Source: Micrococcales bacterium
GTDB lineage: Bacteria; Actinomycetota; Actinomycetes; Actinomycetales; Cellulomonadaceae
Assembly (NCBI GenBank): GCA_009777345.1
Contig: WRMB01000012.1
Location: forward strand, 1 to 64,000
DNA length: 64,000 nucleotides
Direction: 5' to 3'
Of the stretch, positions 37,258-46,654 are shown one piece after another. Under the pieces are notes generated by a model that did not search any database, was not told the origin of the DNA, and was given only the letters and a program-made list of their open reading frames with translations. The position numbers and the translations under genes are program-made. How positions within the stretch are numbered: the first letter of the stretch is position 1; every line of letters begins with the position of its first letter.

Positions 37258-38730
37258 ATGGGTCGGACCTTGGCCGAGAAGGTGTGGGACGCGCACGTCG
37301 TGCGCCCCGAAGGCGGTGCTGCGGACGGCGTCCCCGACCTGCTCTATATCGACCTGCACCTGCTGCACGAGGTCACCAGTCCGCAGGCCTTCGAGGGCCT
37401 GCGCCTGGCCGGGCGCCCGGTCCGTCGTCCGGACCTGACCATCGCCACCGAGGACCACAACACCCCGACCCTCGACATCGACCTGCCGATCGCCGACCTC
37501 ACGTCGCGCACCCAGATCGACACGCTGCGGGCCAACGCCGCGCAGTTCGGCATCCGGCTGCACTCCCTGGGCGATGCCGACCAGGGCATCGTGCACCAGG
37601 TCGGCCCCCAGCTGGGCCTGACCCAGCCGGGCCTGACGGTGGTCTGCGGCGACTCGCACACCTCGACCCACGGCGCGTTCGGCGCCCTGGCGTTCGGTAT
37701 CGGCACCAGCGAGGTGGAGCACGTGCTGGCCACCCAGACCCTGCCGCTGGCGCCGTTCCGGACCATGGCGGTCAACGTCACCGGCGTGCTGCCGCCGGGC
37801 GCGTCGGCCAAGGACATCATCCTCGCGGTCATCGCCAAGATCGGCACCGGCGGGGGTCAGGGCCACGTCATCGAGTACCGCGGCGCGGCGATCCGGGCGC
37901 TGTCGATGGAAGGTCGGATGACGGTCTGCAACATGTCCATCGAGGCTGGTGCCCGGGCGGGCATGATCGCCCCCGACGAGACCACGTTCGCCTACCTCAA
38001 GGGCCGACCGCACGCTCCCGAGGGCGCCGACTGGGACGCTGCTGTCGCGTACTGGCGCACCCTGCGCACCGACGACGACGCGGTGTTCGACACCGAGGTC
38101 GAGATCGACGCCTCCGCGCTGGAACCGTTCGTGACCTGGGGCACCAACCCCGGCCAGGGCCTGCCGCTGTCCGGTTCGGTGCCTGTGCCGGAGAACATCG
38201 CCGACGACGACGCCCGGACCGCGGCCCAGCGGGCCATCGAGTACATGGGCCTGGTGCCGGGCACCCCGCTGCGTGACATCGCGGTCGACACGGTGTTCAT
38301 CGGCTCGTGCACCAACGGCCGGATCGAAGACCTGCGGGCTGCCGCGAAGGTGGTCAAGGGTCGGCGCAAGGCGGAGGGGGTCCGGGTCCTGGTGGTGCCG
38401 GCCTCGGCCCGGGTCCGTCTGCAGGCCGAGGCTGAGGGCCTGGACCGGGTCTTCACCGAGTTCGGCGCCGAGTGGCGCAACGCCGGGTGCTCGATGTGCC
38501 TGGGCATGAACCCCGACCAGCTGGCGCCGGGGGAGCGGTCGGCCTCGACGTCGAACCGCAACTTCGAGGGCCGGCAGGGCAAGGGCGGGCGCACCCACCT
38601 GGTCTCGCCGGTGGTCGCGGCGGCCACCGCGGTGCGCGGCACCCTGTCGTCGGTGACCGACCTGGACCTGCCCGCCGGTACCGACCTGTCCGAGCTCGAC
38701 GGCAGCCCGCTGCCGGTCGTGAACGCCTGA
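37258..38730 (+). CDS. leuC: 3-isopropylmalate dehydratase large subunit
   Basis: Catalyses isomerisation of 2- to 3-isopropylmalate in leucine biosynthesis with LeuD. The 490-residue aconitase-type protein shows [19 protein letters not shown], the [4Fe-4S] ligands in [12 protein letters not shown] and [10 protein letters not shown], and an [12 protein letters not shown] C-terminal region. ATG 37258 has AAGGAG at proper distance; the longer frame from 37216 is unlikely. leuD follows 10 bp later. Confidence 0.97.
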   Translation: MGRTLAEKVWDAHVVRPEGGAADGVPDLLYIDLHLLHEVTSPQAFEGLRLAGRPVRRPDLTIATEDHNTPTLDIDLPIADLTSRTQIDTLRANAAQFGIRLHSLGDADQGIVHQVGPQLGLTQPGLTVVCGDSHTSTHGAFGALAFGIGTSEVEHVLATQTLPLAPFRTMAVNVTGVLPPGASAKDIILAVIAKIGTGGGQGHVIEYRGAAIRALSMEGRMTVCNMSIEAGARAGMIAPDETTFAYLKGRPHAPEGADWDAAVAYWRTLRTDDDAVFDTEVEIDASALEPFVTWGTNPGQGLPLSGSVPVPENIADDDARTAAQRAIEYMGLVPGTPLRDIAVDTVFIGSCTNGRIEDLRAAAKVVKGRRKAEGVRVLVVPASARVRLQAEAEGLDRVFTEFGAEWRNAGCSMCLGMNPDQLAPGERSASTSNRNFEGRQGKGGRTHLVSPVVAAATAVRGTLSSVTDLDLPAGTDLSELDGSPLPVVNA

Positions 38731-38740
38731 GGAGCCCGCC

Positions 38741-39376
38741 ATGGAGAAGTTCGCCCAGCACACCGGCGTCGGCGTCCCGCTGCGGCGCAGCAACGTCGAC
38801 ACCGACCAGATCATCCCCGCGGTGTACCTGAAACGGGTCAGCCGGACCGGTTTCGAGGACGCCCTGTTCGCCGCCTGGCGGGGTGACCCGTCGTTCGTGA
38901 TCAACCAGCCCGCCTACGCCGGCGGCACCGTCCTGGTGGCCGGCCCGGACTTCGGCACCGGCTCCTCGCGTGAGCACGCCGTGTGGGCGCTGCACGACTA
39001 CGGCTTCCGGGTCGTCATCTCGCCGCGCTTCGCCGATATCTTCCGCGGCAACGCCGGGAAGCAGGGCCTGCTGGCCGCGCAGGTGTCGTACGAGGACGTC
39101 GAGCTGCTGTGGAAGGTCCTGGAGACCCGTCCTGGCACCGAGGTCACCGTGGACCTGGAGGCCAGGACGGTCCGCTGCGAGGATGTCGTCGTGCCGTTCA
39201 GCGTCGACGACTACACCCGCTGGCGCCTCATGGAGGGCCTGGACGACATCGGCCTGACCCTGCAGCACGAGGCCGAGATCACCGCCTTCGAGGCCCAGCG
39301 CGAACCGTGGCGCCCGGTCACCCTGCCCGCCAAGCACCTGCCCGACCAGCCCATCGTCTCCGCCCGCGCGGTCTAG
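38741..39376 (+). CDS. leuD: 3-isopropylmalate dehydratase small subunit
   Basis: A 211-residue swivelling domain of isopropylmalate isomerase. It contains [18 protein letters not shown] near the N-terminus and the substrate-binding [15 protein letters not shown] near residues 70-84. It is co-transcribed with leuC. The C-terminal extension [11 protein letters not shown] is usual. Confidence 0.97.
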   Translation: MEKFAQHTGVGVPLRRSNVDTDQIIPAVYLKRVSRTGFEDALFAAWRGDPSFVINQPAYAGGTVLVAGPDFGTGSSREHAVWALHDYGFRVVISPRFADIFRGNAGKQGLLAAQVSYEDVELLWKVLETRPGTEVTVDLEARTVRCEDVVVPFSVDDYTRWRLMEGLDDIGLTLQHEAEITAFEAQREPWRPVTLPAKHLPDQPIVSARAV

Positions 39377-39493
39377 CAGACCGTCGCGCACGCCCACGGC
39401 AGCCTCCACGTCGAGACGCCCCACCCGATCGTCCGACTACCGGGTGCACCCGATCGGCGTGAATAGGACGTTTGCGGCACACTGGGCGGGCTG

Positions 39494-40834
39494 ATGGGAG
39501 ACGATGGCATCATGACCCACATGCTCTACGTCGACGGTGGCAACCCTCTGCACGGTGAGATCACGGTGCGCGGAGCGAAGAACTTCGTGTCCAAGGCGAT
39601 GGTGGCGGCGCTGCTCGGCGAGGGGCCGAGCGAGCTGCGCAACGTGCCGAAGATCCGTGACGTCCAGGTGGTCTCCGAGCTGCTGGAGCTGCACGGGGTG
39701 CGGGTCGGCTACTGCCCGGAGGCGGGGGTCGTCGAGCTGGACCCGCGCCACGTGCAGACCCCGATGGTCGCAGGCATCGACACCCTGGCCGGGGCCAGCC
39801 GCATCCCGATCCTGTTCTGCGGGCCGCTGCTGCACCGGCTGGGCGAGGCGTTCATCCCCGATCTGGGCGGGTGCCGGATCGGCGGGCGGCCGATCGACTT
39901 CCACCTGGAGATCCTGCGCCAGTTCGGCGCCGTGGTGGAGAAGCGGGAGAACGGGGTCCACCTGTCGGCCCCCGAACCGTTGCGCGGCACGAAGATCTCC
40001 CTGCCGTACCCCAGCGTCGGGGCCACCGAACAGCTGCTGCTCACCGCGGTGCGGGCCGAGGGCATCACCGAGCTGTCCAACGCCGCCATCGAACCGGAGA
40101 TCGCGGACCTGATCAACGTGCTGCAGAAGATGGGCGCGATCATCTCCGTGGACACCGACCGGGTGATCCGGATCGAGGGCGTGCAGCGGCTCGTGGGGTA
40201 CACGCACACCGCGCTGCCGGACCGGATCGAGGCGGCCTCGTGGGCCTCGGCGGCCCTGGCCACCGGCGGCGACGTGTACGTGCGCGGGGCCCGGCAGGCC
40301 GATATGACGACATTCCTCAACACCTTCCGCAAGGTGGGCGGCGAGTTCGTCATCGACGACGACGGCATCAGCTTCTTCCACCCGGGGGCCGACCTGCACT
40401 CCATCCACCTGGAGACCGACGTGCACCCCGGGTTCATGACGGACTGGCAGCAGCCGCTGGTCGTCGCCCTGACCCAGGCGCGCGGGCTGTCGATCGTCCA
40501 CGAGACGGTGTACGAGAAGCGGTTCGGGTTCGTCGAGGCCCTGGCCAGCATGGGGGCCACGATCCAGCTGTACCGCGAGTGCCTGGGCGGGCACGCCTGC
40601 CGGTTCGGCCAGCGCAACTTCTACCACTCGGCGGCGATCTTCGGGCCCACCCCGCTGTCCGCGGCCGATATCGAGGTGCCAGACCTGCGCGGCGGGTTCA
40701 GCCACCTGATCGCCGCGCTGGCCGCCAAGGGCCAGTCGGCGGTGCGCGGGATCAGCCTCATCGACCGCGGGTACGAACGGTTCACCGAGAAGCTGGACGC
40801 CCTGGGCGCCCAGTTCTCCCGCGAAGCGGACTGA
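39494..40834 (+). CDS. murA: UDP-N-acetylglucosamine 1-carboxyvinyltransferase
   Basis: First committed enzyme of peptidoglycan synthesis, transferring enolpyruvate from PEP to UDP-GlcNAc. The 446-residue protein has the N-terminal RGAKNFVSKAMVAALL (Lys-Asn pair), the catalytic Cys loop LGGCRIGGRPIDFHLE (Cys retained, predicting fosfomycin sensitivity at this residue) and the repeated EPSP-synthase-like folds. ATG 39494 is used; ATG 39512 (MTHMLYVDGG) is an alternative. Confidence 0.96.
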   Translation: MGDDGIMTHMLYVDGGNPLHGEITVRGAKNFVSKAMVAALLGEGPSELRNVPKIRDVQVVSELLELHGVRVGYCPEAGVVELDPRHVQTPMVAGIDTLAGASRIPILFCGPLLHRLGEAFIPDLGGCRIGGRPIDFHLEILRQFGAVVEKRENGVHLSAPEPLRGTKISLPYPSVGATEQLLLTAVRAEGITELSNAAIEPEIADLINVLQKMGAIISVDTDRVIRIEGVQRLVGYTHTALPDRIEAASWASAALATGGDVYVRGARQADMTTFLNTFRKVGGEFVIDDDGISFFHPGADLHSIHLETDVHPGFMTDWQQPLVVALTQARGLSIVHETVYEKRFGFVEALASMGATIQLYRECLGGHACRFGQRNFYHSAAIFGPTPLSAADIEVPDLRGGFSHLIAALAAKGQSAVRGISLIDRGYERFTEKLDALGAQFSREAD

Positions 40835-40907
40835 CCGTTCTGCCGTGACGCGGACGGCTGACGTCCTGGGCGTCGGGGGTCGACCCAGCCCGGTACCATC
40901 GCTTCTC

Positions 40908-41633
40908 ATGCCCCCTGTGCGGCCTCGACCGGCGCGGTCCAACCGGACGTATCGCTCCATCGCCCACATCCTGCGCCCCGCCCTGCGGGCGATGACCCGT
41001 ACCACCTGGTCGGGCGCCGAGCACCTGCCGACCGACCGGGGGTTCGTCGTCGCCACCAACCATGTCACCAACCTCGACCCGCTGACCGTGGCGCACTTCC
41101 TGTGGGACCACGGGTTCGCGCCGCGGATCATGGCCAAGCACTCGCTGTTCGGCGTGCCGGTGCTGGGCCGGGTGCTGCGCGGTATCGAGGCGATACCGGT
41201 GCACCGGGGCACTGCCGCCGGTGCGCGGTCGTTGGACGCTGCCGCCGCGGCGCTGGAGCGCGGCGAGTGCGTCCTGGTGTTCCCCGAGGGCACGCTCACC
41301 GGTGACCCAGACCTGTGGCCGATGCTGGGCAAGACCGGCGCCGCCCGGCTGGCGCTGGACACCGGGGCGCCGCTCGTCCCGGTCGCCCAGTGGGGAGCGC
41401 ACCGGGTGCTGGCCCCGCGCGGCAAGGTGCTCAAGGCGGTCCCGCGCAGACCGGTCGGGGTGATCGCCGGTCCGCCGGTGGACCTCGACGACCTGCATGA
41501 GACCCGGGGTGCGGCCCAGACCGCGACGACCCGGCTGATGGCCCAGATCACCGACCAGCTGGCGCAGATCCGGGACGAACAGCCGCCGGACGGGGTCTGG
41601 GACCCCCGTACCAGGTCCCGGGTCGTCCGGTGA
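40908..41633 (+). CDS. plsC: 1-acylglycerol-3-phosphate acyltransferase
   Basis: A 241-residue PlsC-type acyltransferase of phospholipid synthesis. The active-site NHVTNLDPL (NHx4D) lies near residue 55, with FPEGTLT near 120 as the second conserved block. ATG 40908 gives a typical length. The stop overlaps gpsA by 4 bp, joining two steps of glycerophospholipid biosynthesis. Confidence 0.92.
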   Translation: MPPVRPRPARSNRTYRSIAHILRPALRAMTRTTWSGAEHLPTDRGFVVATNHVTNLDPLTVAHFLWDHGFAPRIMAKHSLFGVPVLGRVLRGIEAIPVHRGTAAGARSLDAAAAALERGECVLVFPEGTLTGDPDLWPMLGKTGAARLALDTGAPLVPVAQWGAHRVLAPRGKVLKAVPRRPVGVIAGPPVDLDDLHETRGAAQTATTRLMAQITDQLAQIRDEQPPDGVWDPRTRSRVVR

Positions 41634-42727
41634 ACCCCCGTCCGACGAGCAGGTCAGGCATGGTGGTGCCGACAGGCAGGTCACGCTTGGTGCCGACGCG
41701 GGCGGCGGTGATCGGTGCTGGCAGCTGGGGCACGACGTTCGCCGCCGTGCTGGCCGACGCCGGGTGCGAGGTGTCCGTGTGGGGCCGCGACGCCCAGGTG
41801 TGCGCGCAGATCGCGACACGGCACACCAACGAGGCGTACCTGCCCGGCGTGCGGCTGCCCGACACCGTGACCGGCGAGAGCGACCTGGTCGCCTGCGTGG
41901 CCGGGGCGGACCTGGTGGCCGTGGCGCTGCCGTCGCAGTCGGCGCGGGCGGTGCTGGCCCCCCTGGCCGAGCGGCTGGGCCTGCACACCGTGGTGGTCTC
42001 GCTGATGAAGGGCGTGGAGCTGACCACCGACCGGCTGATGAGCCAGCTGCTGTCCGAGACCCTCCGCGTGCCCGCCGACCGGATCGCCGTGGTCTCCGGG
42101 CCGAACCTGGCGCACGAGATCGCGGCCCGTCAGCCGACCGCGACGGTCGTCGCCGCGAGCAGCCCCGTCACCGCCGACCGGGTGGCGGCCGCGTGCGCGT
42201 CGTCGTACTTCCGGCCCTACACCAACGCCGACGTGGTGGGGGTCGAGCTGTGCGGGGCGGTGAAGAACGTCATCGCCCTGGCCGTGGGCATCGCCCAGGG
42301 GCGCGGCCTGGGGTACAACACCATGGCCACCCTGATCACCCGGGGGCTGACCGAGATCACCCGGCTGGGCCTGGCGCTGGGTGCGCAGGCCGCGACCTTC
42401 GGCGGCCTGGCCGGGATGGGCGACCTCATGGCGACCTGCGCCTCGCCGGACTCGCGCAACCACCGGCTCGGCACCTACCTGGGCCAGGGGGCGACGCTGG
42501 CCGACGCGCTGGTCGCCACCGGCGGTACCGCCGAAGGGGTGATGACCGCCCGGCCGGTGCACGAGCTGGCCCGGCGCCGGGGAGTCGACATGCCGATCAC
42601 CGAGGCGGTGGCGGCGGTGCTGGACGGAGCCCTGTCGGTGGACGAGCTGGCGGTCCGGCTGCTGTCCCGGCCGCGCAAGGCCGAGCACACCGGGACGGTC
42701 CCGGTGGTCACAGAGCCCGGACGGTAG
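41630..42727 (+). CDS. gpsA: Glycerol-3-phosphate dehydrogenase (NAD(P)+)
   Basis: Reduces dihydroxyacetone phosphate to sn-glycerol-3-phosphate for phospholipids. A Rossmann motif AAVIGAGSWGTTFAAVLADAG lies near the N-terminus (GAGSWGT), with VSGPNLAHEIA, CGAVKNVIALAVGIAQG (catalytic Lys) and AGMGDLMATC downstream. 365 residues from GTG 41630; the first about 23 residues are dispensable and an internal start is possible. It is coupled to plsC. Confidence 0.95.
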   Translation: MNPRPTSRSGMVVPTGRSRLVPTRAAVIGAGSWGTTFAAVLADAGCEVSVWGRDAQVCAQIATRHTNEAYLPGVRLPDTVTGESDLVACVAGADLVAVALPSQSARAVLAPLAERLGLHTVVVSLMKGVELTTDRLMSQLLSETLRVPADRIAVVSGPNLAHEIAARQPTATVVAASSPVTADRVAAACASSYFRPYTNADVVGVELCGAVKNVIALAVGIAQGRGLGYNTMATLITRGLTEITRLGLALGAQAATFGGLAGMGDLMATCASPDSRNHRLGTYLGQGATLADALVATGGTAEGVMTARPVHELARRRGVDMPITEAVAAVLDGALSVDELAVRLLSRPRKAEHTGTVPVVTEPGR

Positions 42728-42750
42728 GTCCGGAAGTGAGGGAAACCGCG

Positions 42751-43878
42751 ATGTCTGGTTCGATCCCGTGCCCTGACCGGCCGCGCGTGCTGGTGCTGTT
42801 CGGCGGTCGCTCCGGGGAGCACGCCATCAGCTGCGCTACCGCCGGGGGGGTGCTGGCGGCCATCGACCGGGAACGGTACGACGTGCTGGCCGTGGGCATC
42901 ACCCGCGACGGACGGTGGGTGCTGGCCGACGACGACCCCGCGCACTGGGTGATCCGGCCTGGTCACCTGCCGCAGGTCGCCGACGCCACTGCCCAGGTCG
43001 AGCTGGTGCAGGGCGGCAGCCGCGTTGTGCAGCTGGTCGAACCGGGGCTGGCGCCCAGGCAGATCGGCACCGTGGACGTGGTGTTCCCGCTGCTGCACGG
43101 GCCCTACGGGGAGGACGGTACGCTCCAGGGCCTGCTGGAGCTGGCTGACGTGCGGTACGTCGGGGCAGGGGTGCTGGCCTCGGCCGTCGGCATGGACAAG
43201 CAGATGATGAAGGTGGTGCTCGCCGGGAACGGGCTGCCCGTCGGACCGTTCCGGACCGTGCGGGCCGACCAGGTGGCCCGCGACCTGCCCGGGGTGCTGG
43301 CGGACCTGGCCGGGCTGGGCCTGCCGGTGTTCGTGAAACCGGCCCGGGCCGGGTCGTCCCTGGGGATCTCCCGGGTGGACGACGCCGCGGACCTGCCCGC
43401 CGCGCTGGCCGAGGCCGCGCAGCACGACCCGAAGATCGTCGTCGAGGCTGCGGTCGTCGGCCGGGAGGTCGAGTGCGGGGTGCTCGGTGGCCGCGACGGC
43501 GCCCGGCCGCGCGCCTCCGTGCCCGGCGAGATCGTCGTCACCGACCCCGCGCACACCTTCTACGACTACCAGGCCAAGTACTTCGACGAGAACAGCGTCC
43601 GGCTGTCCTGCCCGGCCGATCTGCCGCCGCAGGTGACCGCCGCCGTGCAGGACGTGGCGGTCCGCACCTTCGAGGCTCTGGACTGCGAGGGCATCGCCCG
43701 GGTCGACGTGTTCGTCACCGCCGACGGCCAGGTGGTCGTCAACGAGATCAACACCATGCCCGGCTTCACCCCGTACTCGATGTACCCGACGATGTGGCAG
43801 GCCTCGGGGGTCAGCTATCCCGAGCTGGTGGACGAGCTGGTCCAGCTGGCCCTGAACCGTCCGACCGGGCTGCGCTGA
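42751..43878 (+). CDS. ddl: D-alanine--D-alanine ligase
   Basis: Makes the D-Ala-D-Ala dipeptide for peptidoglycan. The 375-residue ATP-grasp enzyme shows LFGGRSGEHAIS at the N-terminus, HGPYGEDGTLQGLLE, KPARAGSSLGIS and VNEINTMPGFTPYSMYP with the metal ligands. It follows gpsA after 23 bp, in the murA-plsC-gpsA-ddl wall and lipid cluster. Confidence 0.97.
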   Translation: MSGSIPCPDRPRVLVLFGGRSGEHAISCATAGGVLAAIDRERYDVLAVGITRDGRWVLADDDPAHWVIRPGHLPQVADATAQVELVQGGSRVVQLVEPGLAPRQIGTVDVVFPLLHGPYGEDGTLQGLLELADVRYVGAGVLASAVGMDKQMMKVVLAGNGLPVGPFRTVRADQVARDLPGVLADLAGLGLPVFVKPARAGSSLGISRVDDAADLPAALAEAAQHDPKIVVEAAVVGREVECGVLGGRDGARPRASVPGEIVVTDPAHTFYDYQAKYFDENSVRLSCPADLPPQVTAAVQDVAVRTFEALDCEGIARVDVFVTADGQVVVNEINTMPGFTPYSMYPTMWQASGVSYPELVDELVQLALNRPTGLR

Positions 43879-44196
43879 GCCTGGCTGAACCTTTGGGTCA
43901 GGAGACCTGGTGTCCTTGGGGGCAGGGCAGCGGGGACGGTTCCTACCAGGACAGTGGGTACCAGGACAGTGGGGACGGTTCCCACTGTCTTGCTCTGTGT
44001 GTTGCAGTGTGATGACCGGCGTGTCTTTGGGTCTTAAGTCCCATGCGTCGGTGCGGCTGGCCGTGCGCGGGTGGACGGCAGAACGCGGTGGTGTACACAC
44101 AGGCCCGGTCCAGGTCCATGACGAAGCGGGCGGTATGGGTACATTCTGTCTCGGCCTCAGTCAGAGGGGTCAGCCCGAATGTCTTGGAGGAACGTC
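43879..44196. other. Repeat-containing intergenic region after ddl
   Basis: A 318-bp gap. Near 43930-43990 it contains two copies of GGGGACGGTTCC (43932 and 43971 region) and two copies of TACCAGGACAGTGG, the second of which forms the hairpin listed separately. From 44000 to 44196 there is only a short open frame and the leader of the first binding-protein gene, with TTGGAGG at its end. I see no gene. Confidence 0.6.
43965..43989 (+). terminator. Intrinsic terminator-like hairpin after ddl
   Basis: GACAGTGGG-GACGGTT-CCCACTGTC, 9-bp perfect stem and 7-nt loop, followed by TTGCTCTGTGT. It probably ends the murA-ddl transcription unit. Confidence 0.65.
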
Positions 44197-45384
44197 ATGA
44201 TCCGTCGAGTCCCTGGCCCCGTCCTGCGCGAGGTCGCCGCCCGGGCCGCGTCCGCCGGTCTGTCCCGCCGGGCCTTCCTGGGGCTGGCGGGAGCCGCTGG
44301 TGGCACGGCTGCTCTGACAGCCTGCGGGATGCCGGGCGGGAGCTCGAGCTCGCAGCTGCGCTGGGGGAACTGGCCGCTCTACCTGGACCAGTCCGACGAC
44401 GGGAGGAGCTACCCCTCGCTGGACGACTTCGAGGAGGCGACCGGGATCGGTGTGCAGTACCTGGAAGACATCGAGGACAACAAAGCGTTCTTCGGCAAGG
44501 TTCGCAGAATGCTGGACCTCGGCCAGGACATCGGGTACGACCTGGTGGTACTCACCGACTGGATGGCGGGCCGGTGGGTAAGGGCTGGCTATACGCAGGA
44601 ATGGGACCGTACGGCCATGCCGAACACGGTGGAGAACCTGGCACCGCATCTGGAGGACATTCCCTTCGACCGTGGCCGGACTCGCACGATGCCGTGGCAG
44701 TCAGGTCTGACCGGGCTGGCCTGGAACAAGGAGAAAGTCCCTGGTGGGATACGCAGCATCGACGACCTGTGGGCACCAGAGCTCGCGCAGAAGGTCGTGC
44801 TCGGTGCGGAGAAGGACGACACGATCGGACTGGTCATGTGGTCGCAGGGCGTCGATCCGTCCGGCGACTGGGGCGATGACGAGTTCGGTGCCGCTGTGGA
44901 GGTCGTGGAACGATACGTGAAGAACGGGCACGTCCGGGCCGTCAGGGGCAACTCCTACAAGGAGGACCTGGTCAGCGGCGACGTCTGGGCGACCGTGGCG
45001 TACAGCGGTGATATCTTCCAGCTCAACGAAGAGTCGCGCGCCGACAGCGACTTGTTCGAGTTCGCGGTGCCGGAAGCGGGCGGCCTGCTGTGGAGCGACT
45101 GCTTCGTGGTGCCGTCGGGAGCCGACCGGGTGGCGGACGTGCAGAAGCTCATCGACTTCTACTACGACCCCCTGGTGGCCGCGACGGTGGCGGCCTGGGT
45201 CAACTACATCACGCCGGTGGTCGGTGCCCAGGAGGCTATGGCTGATATCGATCCGGAGCTGGCCGAGAGCGAGGCGATATTCCCGACCGAGAAGACGCTG
45301 TCCCGCACCGCGGTGTTCCGCACGCTGACTCCCGAAGAGAACGCCCGGTACGACGACCAGTACCTCACGGCGACGGGAGGATGA
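44197..45384 (+). CDS. Polyamine-type ABC transporter substrate-binding lipoprotein (first copy)
   Basis: A 395-residue PotD-like binding protein. A twin-arginine signal LSRRAFLGLAG is followed by a lipobox-like LTAC, so it is probably exported folded and lipid-anchored. The body shows RWGNWPLYLDQ, IGYDLVVLTDWMA, PWQSGLTGLAWN and WVNYITPVVGAQEAM, typical of the spermidine/putrescine-binding family. ATG 44197 has TTGGAGG. It overlaps a paralogous binding protein by 4 bp. The cognate ATPase and permeases lie at 48.4-51.8 kb beyond a convergent aminotransferase gene. Confidence 0.88.
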   Translation: MIRRVPGPVLREVAARAASAGLSRRAFLGLAGAAGGTAALTACGMPGGSSSSQLRWGNWPLYLDQSDDGRSYPSLDDFEEATGIGVQYLEDIEDNKAFFGKVRRMLDLGQDIGYDLVVLTDWMAGRWVRAGYTQEWDRTAMPNTVENLAPHLEDIPFDRGRTRTMPWQSGLTGLAWNKEKVPGGIRSIDDLWAPELAQKVVLGAEKDDTIGLVMWSQGVDPSGDWGDDEFGAAVEVVERYVKNGHVRAVRGNSYKEDLVSGDVWATVAYSGDIFQLNEESRADSDLFEFAVPEAGGLLWSDCFVVPSGADRVADVQKLIDFYYDPLVAATVAAWVNYITPVVGAQEAMADIDPELAESEAIFPTEKTLSRTAVFRTLTPEENARYDDQYLTATGG

Positions 45385-46607
45385 CGGTGGCAGCCCCACG
45401 TGCCAGGACGGACCGACGGGTGCCTGGGTCGGTGCGCCGGCTGGCCGCCCGTGCGGACGAGGCAGGTCTGTCGCGGCGGGCCTTCCTGGCTCTGCTGGGT
45501 GCCACGGGCGGTCTGGCGGCCTGCGGCCAGGACGACCGGCGCTCCTTCCGGAGCGGGCGCGGCGTGCCCGGCTACCTGCGATGGGGCAACTGGCCGCTCT
45601 ACCTGGACGAGTCGCACGGGTCGCACCCTACCCTCGAGCAGTTCCAGGAGGAGTCCGGGATCGAGGTTATCTACCTGGACAGCATCGGCGACAACGACGG
45701 TTTCTACTCGGCTGTCCGGAACCGGCTGAACAACAACCAGGACATCGGGTACGACCTGGTGGTCCTTACCGACTGGATGGCGGCTCGGTGGCAGCAGCGC
45801 GGTTTCACCAAGGCGTGGGACCGTGCGATGATGCCCAAGACCGCGAATCTGCTGCCCGAGCTCGGAGGCGTTTCTTTCGACCCGGGTCGGACATGGTCGA
45901 TGCCGTGGCAGTCGGGACTGACAGGACTGGCGTGGAACATGCGCGAGGTGCCTGGTGGGATCCACAGCGTCGACGACCTGTGGTCGCCGGACCTCAGAGG
46001 TCGGGTCGACCTCATGGTCGAGCTGGACGACACCATCGGGCTGGTCCTGTGGTCGCAGGGCGTGGATCCGTCGAGCGACTGGGGCGACGACCAGTTCGGT
46101 GCCGCCCTGGAGGTGGTCGAGCAGCACGTGGGCGACGGTCACGTCCGGGGCGTCAAGAACAATCTCAACTACCAGATCGACCTCACCTCCGGGAGCGCAC
46201 TGGCGTGCGTGGCGTACAGCGGTGACATCCTGCAGCTCAACCTCGAGGCACGTGAGGACGGGGCCGAGGAGGACCCGTACGGTTTTGCCGTTCCCGACTC
46301 TGGTGGGCTGCTGTGGAGCGACAACTTCCTCGTGCCGTACACCTCGGACCGGGTGGAAGAGTCCCAGAAGCTCATCGACTTCTACTACGACCCGCATGTG
46401 GCGGCGACGGTGGCGGCCTGGGTCAACTACATCACGCCGGTGGTCGGCGCCCAGGAGGCCATGGCTGATATCGACGAAGAGCTGGTCGAGAACGAGACGA
46501 TCTTCCCCACCAAGGAGACCCTGGCTCGGACCACGGTGTTCCGTCCGCTCGACGAGGCGGAGGACGCCCAGTACAGCAGCGAGTTCGCCAGGGCGACAGG
46601 AGGGTGA
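45381..46607 (+). CDS. Polyamine-type ABC transporter substrate-binding lipoprotein (second copy)
   Basis: A 408-residue paralogue of the preceding gene, sharing LSRRAFLALLG (Tat motif), lipobox LAAC, RWGNWPLYLDE, IGYDLVVLTDWMA and the C-terminal WVNYITPVVGAQEAM. The two differ over much of the ligand-binding core, so this is an older duplication and the pair may bind different ligands. ATG overlaps the first copy's stop. No ATPase or permease directly follows; the next gene is convergent. Confidence 0.88.
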   Translation: MTVAAPRARTDRRVPGSVRRLAARADEAGLSRRAFLALLGATGGLAACGQDDRRSFRSGRGVPGYLRWGNWPLYLDESHGSHPTLEQFQEESGIEVIYLDSIGDNDGFYSAVRNRLNNNQDIGYDLVVLTDWMAARWQQRGFTKAWDRAMMPKTANLLPELGGVSFDPGRTWSMPWQSGLTGLAWNMREVPGGIHSVDDLWSPDLRGRVDLMVELDDTIGLVLWSQGVDPSSDWGDDQFGAALEVVEQHVGDGHVRGVKNNLNYQIDLTSGSALACVAYSGDILQLNLEAREDGAEEDPYGFAVPDSGGLLWSDNFLVPYTSDRVEESQKLIDFYYDPHVAATVAAWVNYITPVVGAQEAMADIDEELVENETIFPTKETLARTTVFRPLDEAEDAQYSSEFARATGG

Positions 46608-46654
46608 ACGAGGGTGTGGCTCGGCGGCCGGTGAGACGGTCCGGCTCTAGACGG

